Positions 1 to 8,186 of a stretch of DNA of 48,091 bases are shown here, piece after piece; the first letter of the stretch is position 1, and each line of letters opens with the position of its first letter. This DNA is from Rhizobium aethiopicum (GTDB lineage: Bacteria > Pseudomonadota > Alphaproteobacteria > Rhizobiales > Rhizobiaceae): assembly GCF_014197535.1 (NCBI RefSeq), contig NZ_JACIFV010000034.1:1-48091 (forward strand), read 5' to 3'. The notes below the pieces were generated by a model. The model saw only the letters and a program-made list of their open reading frames with translations, searched no databases and was not told where the DNA came from. Position numbers and translations under genes: made by a program.

Positions 1-108
1 CAATTGGCACAGGCCTCACGGAAGCCTAAATTCAAAACCACCAATCAGCAGACTCGCTCTTACCCAGGACAACCTGTTGAGGCTCCACATCTAGGCAGCC
101 CCGCCGAT

Positions 109-120
109 CTGATATATCAG
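109..120. promoter_or_regulatory. 12-bp palindrome upstream of the oxidoreductase gene
   Basis: CTGATATATCAG is a perfect 12-bp palindrome lying 45 bp before the chosen ATG at 166. AT-centred palindromes of this size are common operators of GntR/FadR-type regulators, and hydroxyproline catabolic operons are often GntR-controlled. No regulator gene is visible in the window for it, so operator function is inferred from symmetry and position only. Confidence 0.35.
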
Positions 121-165
121 GTTGACGAACGGCAATACTGTCTGCCGTGCAGGTGGGTTGATCGC

Positions 166-1416
166 ATGACGGATGAGACGAAGAAGAAGGTGGTCGTCGT
201 CGGCGCGGGCGTGATCGGCGCCTCGATCGCTGTCGATTTGCAGCGGCGCGGATTTCAGGTCACGCTGATCGATAAGGGTGAGCCCGGACGCGGCACCTCT
301 TTCGGCAATATGGCGAGCATCGCGCTCGATTTCGCCGCCGGCTCCGGCCCGTCGACCTGGAAGAAGATCCCCGGCTGGCTGCTCGATCCCGAGGGCCCGG
401 TCTGGCTGCGGCCATCCTATGCCGCGCGAATGCTGCCCTGGTTCCTGCGCTTCCTCGCCGCCGGCCGGCCTTCGCGCTTGAGGGAGATCGAGGATGCCGG
501 CATGAGCCTGTCGCTGCGGGCGCTCGCCGATTTCCGCGAGATGCTGCAGGCGATCGGCGCATCCGAGCTGCTGACCGAGGAAGGTTGCCTGGCGATCTAC
601 GAGACCGAGGCTGAGTTTGCCGCCGATCGCGGCCACCTCGCCATGATGCAGCGCTACGGCCTCGAATTCGAGGTGTTGAGCAACGGCGCCATCCAATATT
701 ATGAGCCCGCCCTGTCACCTGACATCGCCAAAGCGGTGCTGCTCCCCGACAACAAGTCGGTTCGCGATCCCTACAAGCTGGTTGTCAAACTGGCCGACGC
801 CGCCCTGGCGGCAGGCGCAACCTTCGTCTCCGGCTCCGTGAGGAATATCGAGCGCAAGGGCGATGGCACCGTCGTCGTCCTCCTCGACAATGGCAGCCGT
901 GTCGAGGCGGCTTCCGCTGTGCTTGCCGCCGGCGTCCACACCCGGTCCCTGGCGGCCAAGCTCGGCGAACCGATCCCGCTGGAGACCGAGCGCGGCTATC
1001 ACACGCAGATCATGAAGCCGGGCATTTCGATGCGTTATTCGATAATTTGGCCGCACCGCGCCTTCATGGTGACACCGACGGCCGGCGGCATCCGCGTCGG
1101 CGGCAATGTCGAACTCGCCGGCCTCGACGCCGCTCCCGATTTCCGCCGCCCGCGGGTGCTGGTGCGTCACGCCCAGCGCGCGCTTCCCGGCCTGAAGGCT
1201 GAAGAGACGACGGAATGGATGGGTCACCGCCCGGCCTTGCCCGATACGATCCCGATCATTTCGCCGTCCTCGAAAATGCCGGGGATTTTTTATGCGACCG
1301 GTCATGGTCATCTCGGCTTGACATATGCCGCGACGACAGCGCGGTTGCTCGGCGATATGGTGAGCGGAGCAAAGCCGTCGGTCGATATGACCCCGTTCCG
1401 CATCGACAGATACTGA
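166..1416 (+). CDS. FAD-dependent D-amino acid / D-hydroxyproline dehydrogenase-like oxidoreductase
   Basis: A DadA/DAO-family flavoprotein of 416 residues that should oxidise a secondary or D-amino acid to an imino acid. The N-terminus has the dinucleotide-binding fold with GAGVIG at residues 13-18 and the acid (LIDKG) at the end of beta-2; the C-terminus has the family's FAD-contacting stretch GIFYATGHGHLGLTYA. The frame is open back to base 4, but the first 54 codons do not look like this family, whereas ATG 166 puts the Rossmann fold right at the N-terminus, so I start there. The next gene, 136 bp downstream on the same strand, is a proline racemase-family enzyme; together they suggest the epimerase-then-oxidase steps of hydroxyproline breakdown, with cis-4-hydroxy-D-proline as likely substrate (inference). 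It could also be a general D-amino acid dehydrogenase. Confidence 0.85.
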   Translation: MTDETKKKVVVVGAGVIGASIAVDLQRRGFQVTLIDKGEPGRGTSFGNMASIALDFAAGSGPSTWKKIPGWLLDPEGPVWLRPSYAARMLPWFLRFLAAGRPSRLREIEDAGMSLSLRALADFREMLQAIGASELLTEEGCLAIYETEAEFAADRGHLAMMQRYGLEFEVLSNGAIQYYEPALSPDIAKAVLLPDNKSVRDPYKLVVKLADAALAAGATFVSGSVRNIERKGDGTVVVLLDNGSRVEAASAVLAAGVHTRSLAAKLGEPIPLETERGYHTQIMKPGISMRYSIIWPHRAFMVTPTAGGIRVGGNVELAGLDAAPDFRRPRVLVRHAQRALPGLKAEETTEWMGHRPALPDTIPIISPSSKMPGIFYATGHGHLGLTYAATTARLLGDMVSGAKPSVDMTPFRIDRY

Positions 1417-1420
1417 TTTA

Positions 1421-1490
1421 GAGCAATTCCAGGAAAAGTGTGAAGCGGTTTTCCCAGGCAAAGCGAAGCGCTTTTGCCGGGAATTGCGTT
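1421..1490. repeat. Rhizobial extragenic palindromic element (RIME-like)
   Basis: About 70 bp between the oxidoreductase and epimerase genes made of nested inverted repeats. Outer arms are CAATTCC and GGAATTG; inside are GGAAAA/TTTTCC and GGCAAAGCG/CGCTTTTGCC hairpins. The core resembles the mosaic intergenic repeats of Rhizobium, and a degenerate relative lies at 3458-3515. It would form a strong stem-loop in the transcript and could trim the message between the two genes. Confidence 0.6.
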
Positions 1491-1552
1491 AAAACAAAAG
1501 TTGAAACCGCGTCGATGGCGTCGGCCGTCGCGTCTGATCCGGAGTTTCTTGT

Positions 1553-2590
1553 ATGAGATGGAAGCGCACGATCCAGTTGCTGGATGTCCATGCCGAAGGC
1601 GAGATCGGCCGCGTCGCGATCGGCGGCGTTCCGAAGATTCCCGGCGAAACCATCGCCGCGCAGCTGCACTGGCTGAACACCGATCCGAAAGGCGACGAGC
1701 TCCGCCGCTTTCTCTGCCTGGAGCCGCGCGGTGCTCCGATCGGCTCGGTCAACCTGCTGCTGCCGGCAAGGCACCCCGACGCCGACGCTGCTTTCATCAT
1801 CCTGCAGCCCGATCAGGCGCATGCCAGTTCCGGCTCGAATTCGATCTGCGTGACGACGGCACTGCTCGAATCCGGCATCGTCGAGATGAAGGAGCCGGAA
1901 ACGACAGTGACGCTGGAAACCGCTGCCGGCCTCGTCAAGGCGGTGGCCACCTGCCGCGACGGGCGCTGCGAGAAGGTGAAGCTCACCATGGTGCCCTCCT
2001 TTGTCCATGAGCTCGACGTCGAGATCGACACGCCGCATTGGGGAAAGGTCAAGGCCGATCTCTGCTATGGCGGCATCTTCTATGCGCTCGTCGATGTCGG
2101 CCAGATCAATCTCACGATCGAGAAGGCCAATGCCGCCGGTCTCGTCCAGGCCGGCATGATCCTCAAAGATCTGATCAATCGCGATATCAAGGTCGTCCAT
2201 CCCGAAATCCCGGCAATCTCGGGCGTCGCCTATGTGATGTTCCGCGATACCGAGGCGGATGGCACGGTGCGCACCTGCACCACCATGTGGCCAGGCCGGG
2301 CCGACCGCTCGCCCTGCGGCACCGGCAATTCCGCCAATCTCGCCACCCTTTATGCCCGTGGCAAGGCCAAGGTCGGCGACGTCTTCACCTCGAAGTCGAT
2401 CATTGGCTCCGAATTCGAGGTCGGCCTGCAGGCGGTGACCGAGGTCGCCGGCCGCCCGGCGGTCATCCCCACCATCACCGGCCGCGGCTTCACCTTCGGC
2501 CTCACTCAGGTGGCCCTCGACCCCTTCGACCCACATCCCGGCGGCTTTGCCCTGACGGATGTCTGGGGGCCATCGGCGGGGGAGATCTGA
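1553..2590 (+). CDS. Proline racemase-family hydroxyproline epimerase/dehydratase (Ser/Cys type)
   Basis: A 345-residue cytoplasmic enzyme of the proline racemase / 4-hydroxyproline 2-epimerase / trans-3-hydroxyproline dehydratase family. The second catalytic block DRSPCGTGNSA is intact with Cys255. In the first block, where racemases read CGH, this protein reads SSGSNS, so Ser93 stands in the catalytic Cys position and Ser95 in the His position. Cys/Cys members are racemases or epimerases and Cys/Thr members are dehydratases; as I recall, Ser/Cys members have been reported with both 4-hydroxyproline epimerase and trans-3-hydroxyproline dehydratase activity. ATG 1553 has GGAG about 12 bp upstream. 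It follows the FAD oxidoreductase, which would act on the D-imino acid product. Family is secure; exact substrate is not. Confidence 0.85.
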   Translation: MRWKRTIQLLDVHAEGEIGRVAIGGVPKIPGETIAAQLHWLNTDPKGDELRRFLCLEPRGAPIGSVNLLLPARHPDADAAFIILQPDQAHASSGSNSICVTTALLESGIVEMKEPETTVTLETAAGLVKAVATCRDGRCEKVKLTMVPSFVHELDVEIDTPHWGKVKADLCYGGIFYALVDVGQINLTIEKANAAGLVQAGMILKDLINRDIKVVHPEIPAISGVAYVMFRDTEADGTVRTCTTMWPGRADRSPCGTGNSANLATLYARGKAKVGDVFTSKSIIGSEFEVGLQAVTEVAGRPAVIPTITGRGFTFGLTQVALDPFDPHPGGFALTDVWGPSAGEI

Positions 2591-2653
2591 GCAGCGTCGA
2601 ACCGAGGAGATCGGCGAGGCCGGCCCCGTTAAAGCCCCTCATCAGGCTGAGCT

Positions 2654-2829
2654 GACCCCTCCCCAACCCCTCCCCACAAGGGGGAGGGGCTAAGCTGCGG
2701 TCCTCCGCGGCGATCAAAAGAAAAGTCTTGTTGGCTGTTACCGTTCTCCGGATCGTTACGGTGGAGACTTATGTGAAGCGGTGCGGCACCTAGCCCCTCC
2801 CCCTTGTGGGGAGGGGTTGGGGAGGGGTC
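2654..2829. repeat. Pair of exact 39-bp inverted repeats 98 bp apart
   Basis: Bases 2654-2692 and 2791-2829 are exact reverse complements over 39 bp. Each arm is itself a hairpin of a CCCCTCCC block against GGGAGGGG. The 98 bp between them has no coding potential that I can see. The arrangement (two inverted copies of a short palindrome) is that of a REPIN/MITE-like unit. The 296-bp gap between the epimerase and the GFA gene holds only this structure, which could also act as a bidirectional terminator for the converging genes. Confidence 0.75.
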
Positions 2830-2886
2830 TTGGAATCGCAACCGGACCGCAATGGCCTTGGACCGAGGCTCGCAGCTCGATTCATG

Positions 2887-3297
2887 CTAAGTCCGGCCGA
2901 TTGGACTGCCCTGGAAACGCTCTACCGTTTCCTGAAGCTGCACCCACCCATGCTTCGACTGCTCGAACACAGACAGGGCAGGCGGCGCGAAGGCCGGGTC
3001 GGCGAGGGAGCCGATCGCCATCCCGATCCAGAGTGGCGCGGCATCGGCCTTCCAATAGACGGTCGAACCGCAGGTTGAACAGAAATGCATTCGGACCTGG
3101 CGACCGCTTTCGGCCGTACGAATGAATTCCGTCGACGTTCCATAGATTTCGACACAGTCGATCGCGTAGAACGCATTGGCGCTGAACGGCGCACCGGTTC
3201 GCCGCTGGCACGCGAAACAGTGACACAGCGCAGTCAATTGCGGTGCTTCGCTAAGCTTCAATCGGAGAGCGCCGCAGGCGCATTGGGCATTGGCCAT
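2887..3297 (-). CDS. GFA/CENP-V domain zinc-binding protein
   Basis: A 136-residue protein of the glutathione-dependent formaldehyde-activating (GFA) fold. The metal-binding cysteines are in family order: CACG near residue 6, CHCFAC near residue 25, and FCSTCGS near residue 72. Members bind zinc and some bind glutathione; most, like this one, have no assigned substrate, so the formaldehyde name should not be read as function. ATG 3297 is preceded on the minus strand by a good GGGAGGAG ribosome-binding site. It stands alone, convergent with the hydroxyproline genes. Family assignment is firm. Confidence 0.85.
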   Translation of the reverse strand: MANAQCACGALRLKLSEAPQLTALCHCFACQRRTGAPFSANAFYAIDCVEIYGTSTEFIRTAESGRQVRMHFCSTCGSTVYWKADAAPLWIGMAIGSLADPAFAPPALSVFEQSKHGWVQLQETVERFQGSPIGRT

Positions 3298-3627
3298 GGA
3301 AACTCCTCCCGCTTGCGCGGTGAGATTGCGTTGAATTGAGGGCTGAAGCGCAGGCCGGAACCGAAACTCACTGCGGTCGGCGTTGCGAAGGGGCTGAGAC
3401 CTGATGTGATTTCAGTCTCACCGAGCACTACCGTAGATCGGCAGACTGCCGAAGTCTAGAGCATGTCGTGCAGCAGCGTGCAGCGGTCTTGCGCCAAAGA
3501 CAGCCGAAAACAGAAGATGTGCAGCATGACAAGCGAGCCCATCCGATCATTAGTTTGATTCTGGCCGCTCATCTTTCGAAACAGTGCGATAAGACTTCCA
3601 AGTCAGCCTCGACGACCCGTCGGCCCT
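3298..3627. other. 330-bp gene-free stretch with a palindrome and a degenerate repeat
   Basis: No convincing gene is visible. It contains the 15-bp inverted repeat TCGGCAGACTGCCGA at 3438-3452 and, from about 3458 to 3515, a decayed copy of the rhizobial GAGCATGTCG...GCAGCGGT extragenic repeat. The promoter of the GFA gene should lie near 3300-3360 on the minus strand, but I cannot pick out a clear -35/-10. Confidence 0.5.
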
Positions 3628-5175
3628 TCAGCGACGTTGCGCTATCCTGGTGCCGATCTGGTCTGCGGCAAGGCTCTCGGCCGGCGCCGGTCTGCCAAGT
3701 AGGTAGCCTTGGCCGATGTCGCAGCCGAGATCCTGAAGCCGTTGAAGTTGGCTTTCCTCTTCGATGCCTTCGGCCGTTATCGTCACCCCGAGGCCCGCGC
3801 CGAGCGCGATAATGGCCTTGATCACCTTGTCCTGCTTGTCGTTGGTTTCGAACGAAGCGACGAAACTCCGGTCGATCTTGATCTTGTCGAACCGGTAGTT
3901 CGAGAGCTGCGACAGGCTGGAATAGCCTGTACCGAAGTCGTCGAGAGCAATCCGGACGCCGGCGTTCACCAGATCGTCGAGGACGATTCGTGCGGTGACG
4001 GCATCCTGGATGATGGCGCTCTCGGTCACCTCCAGCTCGATCCTATGCGCGGGCAAGCCGACATCGCCCAATATCCTCAGAATCCTGAGGCCCAGCAAGC
4101 GGTCGCTCAGCTGGATCGGAGACAGGTTGAACGACAGAACCAGATGATTTGGCCAGGAAAGCGCATCGCCACAGGCGCGGCGCAGCAGTTGGTCCGTCAG
4201 GTCGACGATCAGACCGGCCTCTTCCGCCACGGGAATGAACTCGTTCGGCGGGATGAATTCGCCGGATGCCGTCTTCCAGCGCGCCAGCGCCTCGAAGCCG
4301 ATAATTTCCTTCGTCTTCAGGTCGACGAGAGGTTGGTAATAGGGAACGATCTCGGCGTTCTTGATGGCGGCTCGCAGATCCGCTTCCACCCGGATCCGCT
4401 TCGCCAGCTCTTCCTGCATCGCCGGCACGAAAGGCTTCACCAGATTGCGCCCCTGCTTTTTCGCCACATACATCGCACAGTCCGAATGGCGAATGACCTG
4501 GCTTAGATCGTCGCCGTTTTCAGGATGGAGCGCGAGGCCGACACTGGCGCCGAGATCGACGGCGACACCGTTGAATGTGAAGGGCTTGCTGACCGCGCTC
4601 ACGATGCGGTTTCCCAAAGCGACGAATTCGGCATTTCCGGTGCGCCGCGCCAGAACGACGAACTCGTCGCCACCGAGGCGGAAAACGCGGTCACGGGGAA
4701 AGAGGGAAGAAAGCCGCTGAGCGACGGCCTTCAGCACCGCATCGCCGTGATCGTGCCCGAGGAGGTCGTTGATCTTCTTGAAGCCGTCGAGATCGATGCT
4801 GAACACGGCATAGCTTTCCTGCGCGCGTTGATCGATCATCGATTGCGCGCAGACGGACTCCAGAAATCTGCGGTTAGGCAATTCGGTCAGCGTGTCGTGA
4901 CAGGCAATCCAGTCCACGTTCTTTTCGGCCTGCAGCCTGCGGTTAACCTCTATCGAGAGATCCCGGATCCTCAGCGCCGAATAGATCAGCCCGAGAAAGC
5001 CGGACATATTCAGGGCAAGCAGCGCGTGGTCCAGCGGAAAGTCGTGATGTTTCTCGATGAACTCATCCAGGCTCTCGTGCCATTGGAAGCGCCAGGACAG
5101 GCAGAAGAGAAGCAGGAAGATCGAGAGCCAGGCCAATATCTCCATCTGCGGTCTGGTGGGTCGGATGCGAGGCAT
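3628..5175 (-). CDS. Membrane GGDEF-EAL cyclic-di-GMP protein
   Basis: A 515-residue c-di-GMP turnover protein. Two hydrophobic segments (about residues 12-30 and 49-67) anchor it in the inner membrane. The GGDEF domain has an intact RLGGDEF near residue 168 but no RxxD inhibitory site five residues before it (the sequence there is FPRD). The EAL domain keeps the residues needed for phosphodiesterase activity: GFEALARW near 294, FNLSP, LEVTES, DDFGTGYSS, KIKID, TAEGIE and GQGYL. Both catalytic halves look competent, so it may make or break c-di-GMP, with the EAL half often dominant in such hybrids. A CAGGAG ribosome-binding site precedes ATG 5175. No sensory domain other than the membrane part is seen, and the neighbours give no clue to the process controlled. 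Confidence 0.9.
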   Translation of the reverse strand: MPRIRPTRPQMEILAWLSIFLLLFCLSWRFQWHESLDEFIEKHHDFPLDHALLALNMSGFLGLIYSALRIRDLSIEVNRRLQAEKNVDWIACHDTLTELPNRRFLESVCAQSMIDQRAQESYAVFSIDLDGFKKINDLLGHDHGDAVLKAVAQRLSSLFPRDRVFRLGGDEFVVLARRTGNAEFVALGNRIVSAVSKPFTFNGVAVDLGASVGLALHPENGDDLSQVIRHSDCAMYVAKKQGRNLVKPFVPAMQEELAKRIRVEADLRAAIKNAEIVPYYQPLVDLKTKEIIGFEALARWKTASGEFIPPNEFIPVAEEAGLIVDLTDQLLRRACGDALSWPNHLVLSFNLSPIQLSDRLLGLRILRILGDVGLPAHRIELEVTESAIIQDAVTARIVLDDLVNAGVRIALDDFGTGYSSLSQLSNYRFDKIKIDRSFVASFETNDKQDKVIKAIIALGAGLGVTITAEGIEEESQLQRLQDLGCDIGQGYLLGRPAPAESLAADQIGTRIAQRR

Positions 5176-5559
5176 ATGAACAGGCTCCTGGTGTGTGAAG
5201 AGCCATCATGGCCAGCTCGGAAGACTGCATCGTCCCCGACCATATTCCGATCGACGACCCTGTCGCCGAATGCCGGCATCGATGACGCCGAAGCCCGCCA
5301 CGACTCATAGGGCGGAGCCAAGGGCATCGGCAATTCGATCACTGGCCAGACTGCGGGCATCCGCAAATCCGAATTTCAGTGTGGTCTTCGAAGATTAATG
5401 GTGCGTTTCCGCTGCGAAGGTTTGGGCGTTTCGCTGCGCGCAACGGATATCTTCGTCGCAAACTGGATGCGGCTCAGTGCGCTCGACGCCGAGATCGACG
5501 TGCTACATCTTGACCATCAAAGGCCCGCCGGGGAGAGGAGGCGACCCGGCTCGCTGAAT
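5176..5559. other. 384-bp gene-free stretch
   Basis: I see no gene. A small perfect palindrome TCTTCGAAGA sits near 5383. The stretch lies upstream of the GGDEF-EAL gene and downstream of the SnoaL-like gene, both on the minus strand, so it should hold the GGDEF-EAL promoter; no consensus promoter could be assigned. Confidence 0.4.
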
Positions 5560-5916
5560 TCAGGCGGCATCCCGAATGTCGAAGCGGGCCACCTTGCCGT
5601 CCCGAAACCGGAACACGTGCCCGACCGTCTTCTGTCCTTGGAGCGGTTGGCCTTGCAGGTCACGGACCGACTGCTGGACGTCGGCGATGATTGCGCCGTC
5701 CGCTGTCCGGTGAAAACCGACCGGCTCGACGTGGGGATCGATCATCGACCACTGACGCGTCCAATATTCCCGCACCGCCTCGCGCCCATAGACGTGGCCG
5801 CCATCCATGCCGTTGGCCCAGACGACATCTTCGGCCAGCGCTGACAGCACGGCGTCTATGTCGCGTTTGTTGAAGCGCTCGTAGATGTGTTGGAGAATTT
5901 TGATATCGTCGTCCAT
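5560..5916 (-). CDS. SnoaL/NTF2-like protein
   Basis: A 118-residue protein with the NTF2-like cone fold pattern: a helical start (ILQHIYERFNKRDIDAVLS), then the family's acid/tryptophan stretch DVVWANG, YGREAVREYW, and a C-terminal strand KVARFDIRDA. Relatives include polyketide cyclases, ketosteroid-isomerase-like proteins and many uncharacterised stress proteins; no catalytic set marks a substrate here. AAGGAG precedes ATG 5916. It starts 91 bp downstream of the winged-helix/TPR regulator on the same strand, so the two may be co-transcribed. Confidence 0.8.
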   Translation of the reverse strand: MDDDIKILQHIYERFNKRDIDAVLSALAEDVVWANGMDGGHVYGREAVREYWTRQWSMIDPHVEPVGFHRTADGAIIADVQQSVRDLQGQPLQGQKTVGHVFRFRDGKVARFDIRDAA

Positions 5917-6007
5917 TGCTTTCTCCTTGCAGAGGCGCGGGGTTGCGTTTTGCCCGCGCTTCGCGACGAACCATCTCGGTCATTTTGCTCCGGGCGGTCA
6001 ACCGGTT

Positions 6008-7540
6008 TCAAAGCTCCGCCTCGCGCAGCAGCCCGTTCAGGCGGACCGCCCATTCCGTGTTGCCATCTCTGAATGGACCAAGCGCATCGCCGGCTGGTTC
6101 GGGAAGATCGCTTGCTGCGGCAGCAAAGCGGTGCGCCTGCTGGCGATCTCCCACAGCCCGATGGCAGCACGCCTGAATGCGCAGCAGCGCCGGCCAATCG
6201 GGCCGCGCCTTCAGCGCCGTACGCCCAGTCTCGAGCGCGCCTTCGACGTCGCCGGAAAAGAACCGGGCGAGCATCAGCAGGCTGAACCAGACGCCGTTCT
6301 GCGGATCGTACGGGTTGAGTTCGAGGCCGTGCGCCAGGGGCTCGCGCGCGCCGGCCGCATCGCCGCAAAACAGGCGGGCCATGCCGAGGACGAGATGCCC
6401 CAGGGCGAAGCTCGAACCGAGCTCGATCGACCGTTCCGCCGCCAGGATCGCCTGCTCGGGCCGGCCCGTGTAAGCCGACACGATCGCCAGCGCATAGTGC
6501 GAGTACGGATTTCGCGCGTCGAGATAGATGGCCCGCAGCGCCGCATCCAATCCTTCCTTGGCGTCTTCCGCAGGGTTATCAGTCCAGCCGTAGGCGATCA
6601 GGCCGGCATTCACCCGCGCCCGCCAGATCTGCGCTTCTGGAAGCATGGGATCGAGCTGCGCCGCGTCGCGGAAGAAACGGCGCGCGAGAAGGTGGGTGGG
6701 CAGCGTGACCTTGTGAAAATTGAACGTGCCTTGCCGCACGAGATCCCAGGCGGTGATATTGCCGGTGTGGGGGGCGACCGGAAGCCCGTGGCGCAGCAGC
6801 AGCTCGGGCTCGACCGCCGCTGCGATCCGCTCGGCGATGGCGTCCTGCACCGCAAAGAGCTCGGCCAGCTGGAGATCGTAATGTTCGGACCAGACGGTGG
6901 CGCCTTTCGCGGTGTCGGCGAGGTGCACCGATATCCGGATCCGATTGCCGCTCTGGCGGATGGCCCCATCCACGAGGAAATCGACGCCGAGGTCGCGCGC
7001 GATCGCCCCCGGATCCTTCGAGCCGCTCCTCCTGCTGAAACTCGCCCCCCGTGAAGCGACGCGGAACCATCTGAACCGGGCAAGCGCCATGATCAGGTCG
7101 TCGGCGACACCGTCGGCGAGATATTGTCTTTCAGCATCGCCGCCCAGATTTTCGAACGGCAGGACGGCAATCCCTGGGATCGGACTGCTCTCGGCATGCC
7201 GGCCGCTATCGGCTCCGTCGGTGCGGCTCTCCACCTCACCGGAAAATCTGTAGCCGACCCGTGGGACCGTGACGATCCATTCGCTGCCGTCCGATGCGGG
7301 TCCGAGCAGCTTACGAAGGGCGGCAATCTGAACGGAAAGATTGCTTTCCTCGACGGCCAATCCCGGCCAGACGGCATCCATCAAGGCGGACTTCGAGACC
7401 ACACCCCCCTTTGCCGATAGCAGAACGCCAAGCAGATTGGCGCCGCGGGCGCCGATGGCGACAGGCCTGTTGTCGCGGAGCAGACATCCGTTCTCAGGAA
7501 TGAATTCGAAGCGGCCGAATACAAGGTGCGGGGTGTCCAT
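6008..7540 (-). CDS. Winged-helix (OmpR/CadC-type) regulator with TolB-like and TPR domains
   Basis: A 510-residue regulator. Residues about 5-95 form an OmpR-type winged helix (ends in WIVTVPRVGYRFSG, the wing). Next comes the region GIAVLPFENLGGD...YLADGVADDL, shared with proteins often labelled adenylate cyclase; no cyclase catalytic domain is present. The C-terminal half is alpha-helical with TPR-like repeats (for example ALAIVSAYTGRPEQAILAAE). I see no transmembrane helix, unlike CadC. The frame extends 64 codons further upstream, but ATG 7540 sits immediately before the winged helix. It is divergent from a cupin gene 117 bp away and upstream of a SnoaL-like gene, both plausible targets (inference). 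Ligand unknown. Confidence 0.8.
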   Translation of the reverse strand: MDTPHLVFGRFEFIPENGCLLRDNRPVAIGARGANLLGVLLSAKGGVVSKSALMDAVWPGLAVEESNLSVQIAALRKLLGPASDGSEWIVTVPRVGYRFSGEVESRTDGADSGRHAESSPIPGIAVLPFENLGGDAERQYLADGVADDLIMALARFRWFRVASRGASFSRRSGSKDPGAIARDLGVDFLVDGAIRQSGNRIRISVHLADTAKGATVWSEHYDLQLAELFAVQDAIAERIAAAVEPELLLRHGLPVAPHTGNITAWDLVRQGTFNFHKVTLPTHLLARRFFRDAAQLDPMLPEAQIWRARVNAGLIAYGWTDNPAEDAKEGLDAALRAIYLDARNPYSHYALAIVSAYTGRPEQAILAAERSIELGSSFALGHLVLGMARLFCGDAAGAREPLAHGLELNPYDPQNGVWFSLLMLARFFSGDVEGALETGRTALKARPDWPALLRIQACCHRAVGDRQQAHRFAAAASDLPEPAGDALGPFRDGNTEWAVRLNGLLREAEL

Positions 7541-7657
7541 GGCCGGGAATGATACGCCGGTTTCGCAGTTTTTCGGAATTTTTCGGCCCCGCTTCAGGAC
7601 TTGCGCCGGCTGGGCGCGCAGTGTGGCTCCATCGCAGCGGTCGAAGTGGTGAGAGCT

Positions 7658-8092
7658 ATGACCAATGAAGCAACGCAACCGAAAGAATCTGAAGCATTCC
7701 TCGCCAGGATTGTCCGCGCCGGCGGCAGCCATGTCGCCAGGCAGGGATCGGTCTATTGCTCCGGCGTCTCGGCTGAAAGCGCCGGATCAACCATGCTGTG
7801 GCTCGGAACGATTTCGCTGCCCGCGGGGCGGCGAACCGGCGCCCATTGCCATGAGGGACACGAGACGGCGCTTTTGATGACCGCCGGTCGAGAGATCGAG
7901 ATCTGGTCGGGAGCAGCGCTCGAACGGTGCGAAACGATCCGCCCCGGCGATTACCTGTTCATTCCGGCCGGCGTTCCGCATGTCGCCGTCAACCGCAGCA
8001 GCGAAGATGCCGAATTTCTCGGCGCTCGCAACGACCCCGCAGCCAATGAGAGCGTCGTTCTGATGCCGGAGCTCGACGCGATCGTACCCTGA
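7658..8092 (+). CDS. Cupin-domain protein
   Basis: A 144-residue single cupin. The first metal motif reads GAHCHEGHETALLM and the second FIPAGVPHVAVN, giving the histidines and glutamate expected for a metal-binding beta-barrel. RPGDYLFIPAG between them is typical. The substrate cannot be told: small stand-alone cupins include isomerases, dioxygenases and binding proteins. I chose ATG 7658 because the 19 codons upstream of it are unlike the family. It is divergent from the winged-helix/TPR regulator, which may control it, and 94 bp ahead of a RidA-family gene on the same strand. Confidence 0.8.
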   Translation: MTNEATQPKESEAFLARIVRAGGSHVARQGSVYCSGVSAESAGSTMLWLGTISLPAGRRTGAHCHEGHETALLMTAGREIEIWSGAALERCETIRPGDYLFIPAGVPHVAVNRSSEDAEFLGARNDPAANESVVLMPELDAIVP

Positions 8093-8186
8093 TGCATGCC
8101 GCCCGGAACCGCGCAACGGCTCCGGGGGCGCAACACCAGCGCAGGCTTTTTGCACGGCATGCTCCAACCACACCGGGAGGTGCATT

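Noticed and set aside
4..165. N-terminal extension of the first oxidoreductase
   Set aside because: The frame is open to base 4 but the residues are unlike the family, and ATG 166 places the FAD-binding motif correctly.
5885..7054. A 389-codon plus-strand open frame opposite the winged-helix/TPR regulator
   Set aside because: Antisense shadow of a well-supported gene; no domain or ribosome-binding site.
7093..7377. Short open frames inside the winged-helix/TPR regulator region
   Set aside because: Alternative-frame shadows of the regulator with no supporting features.
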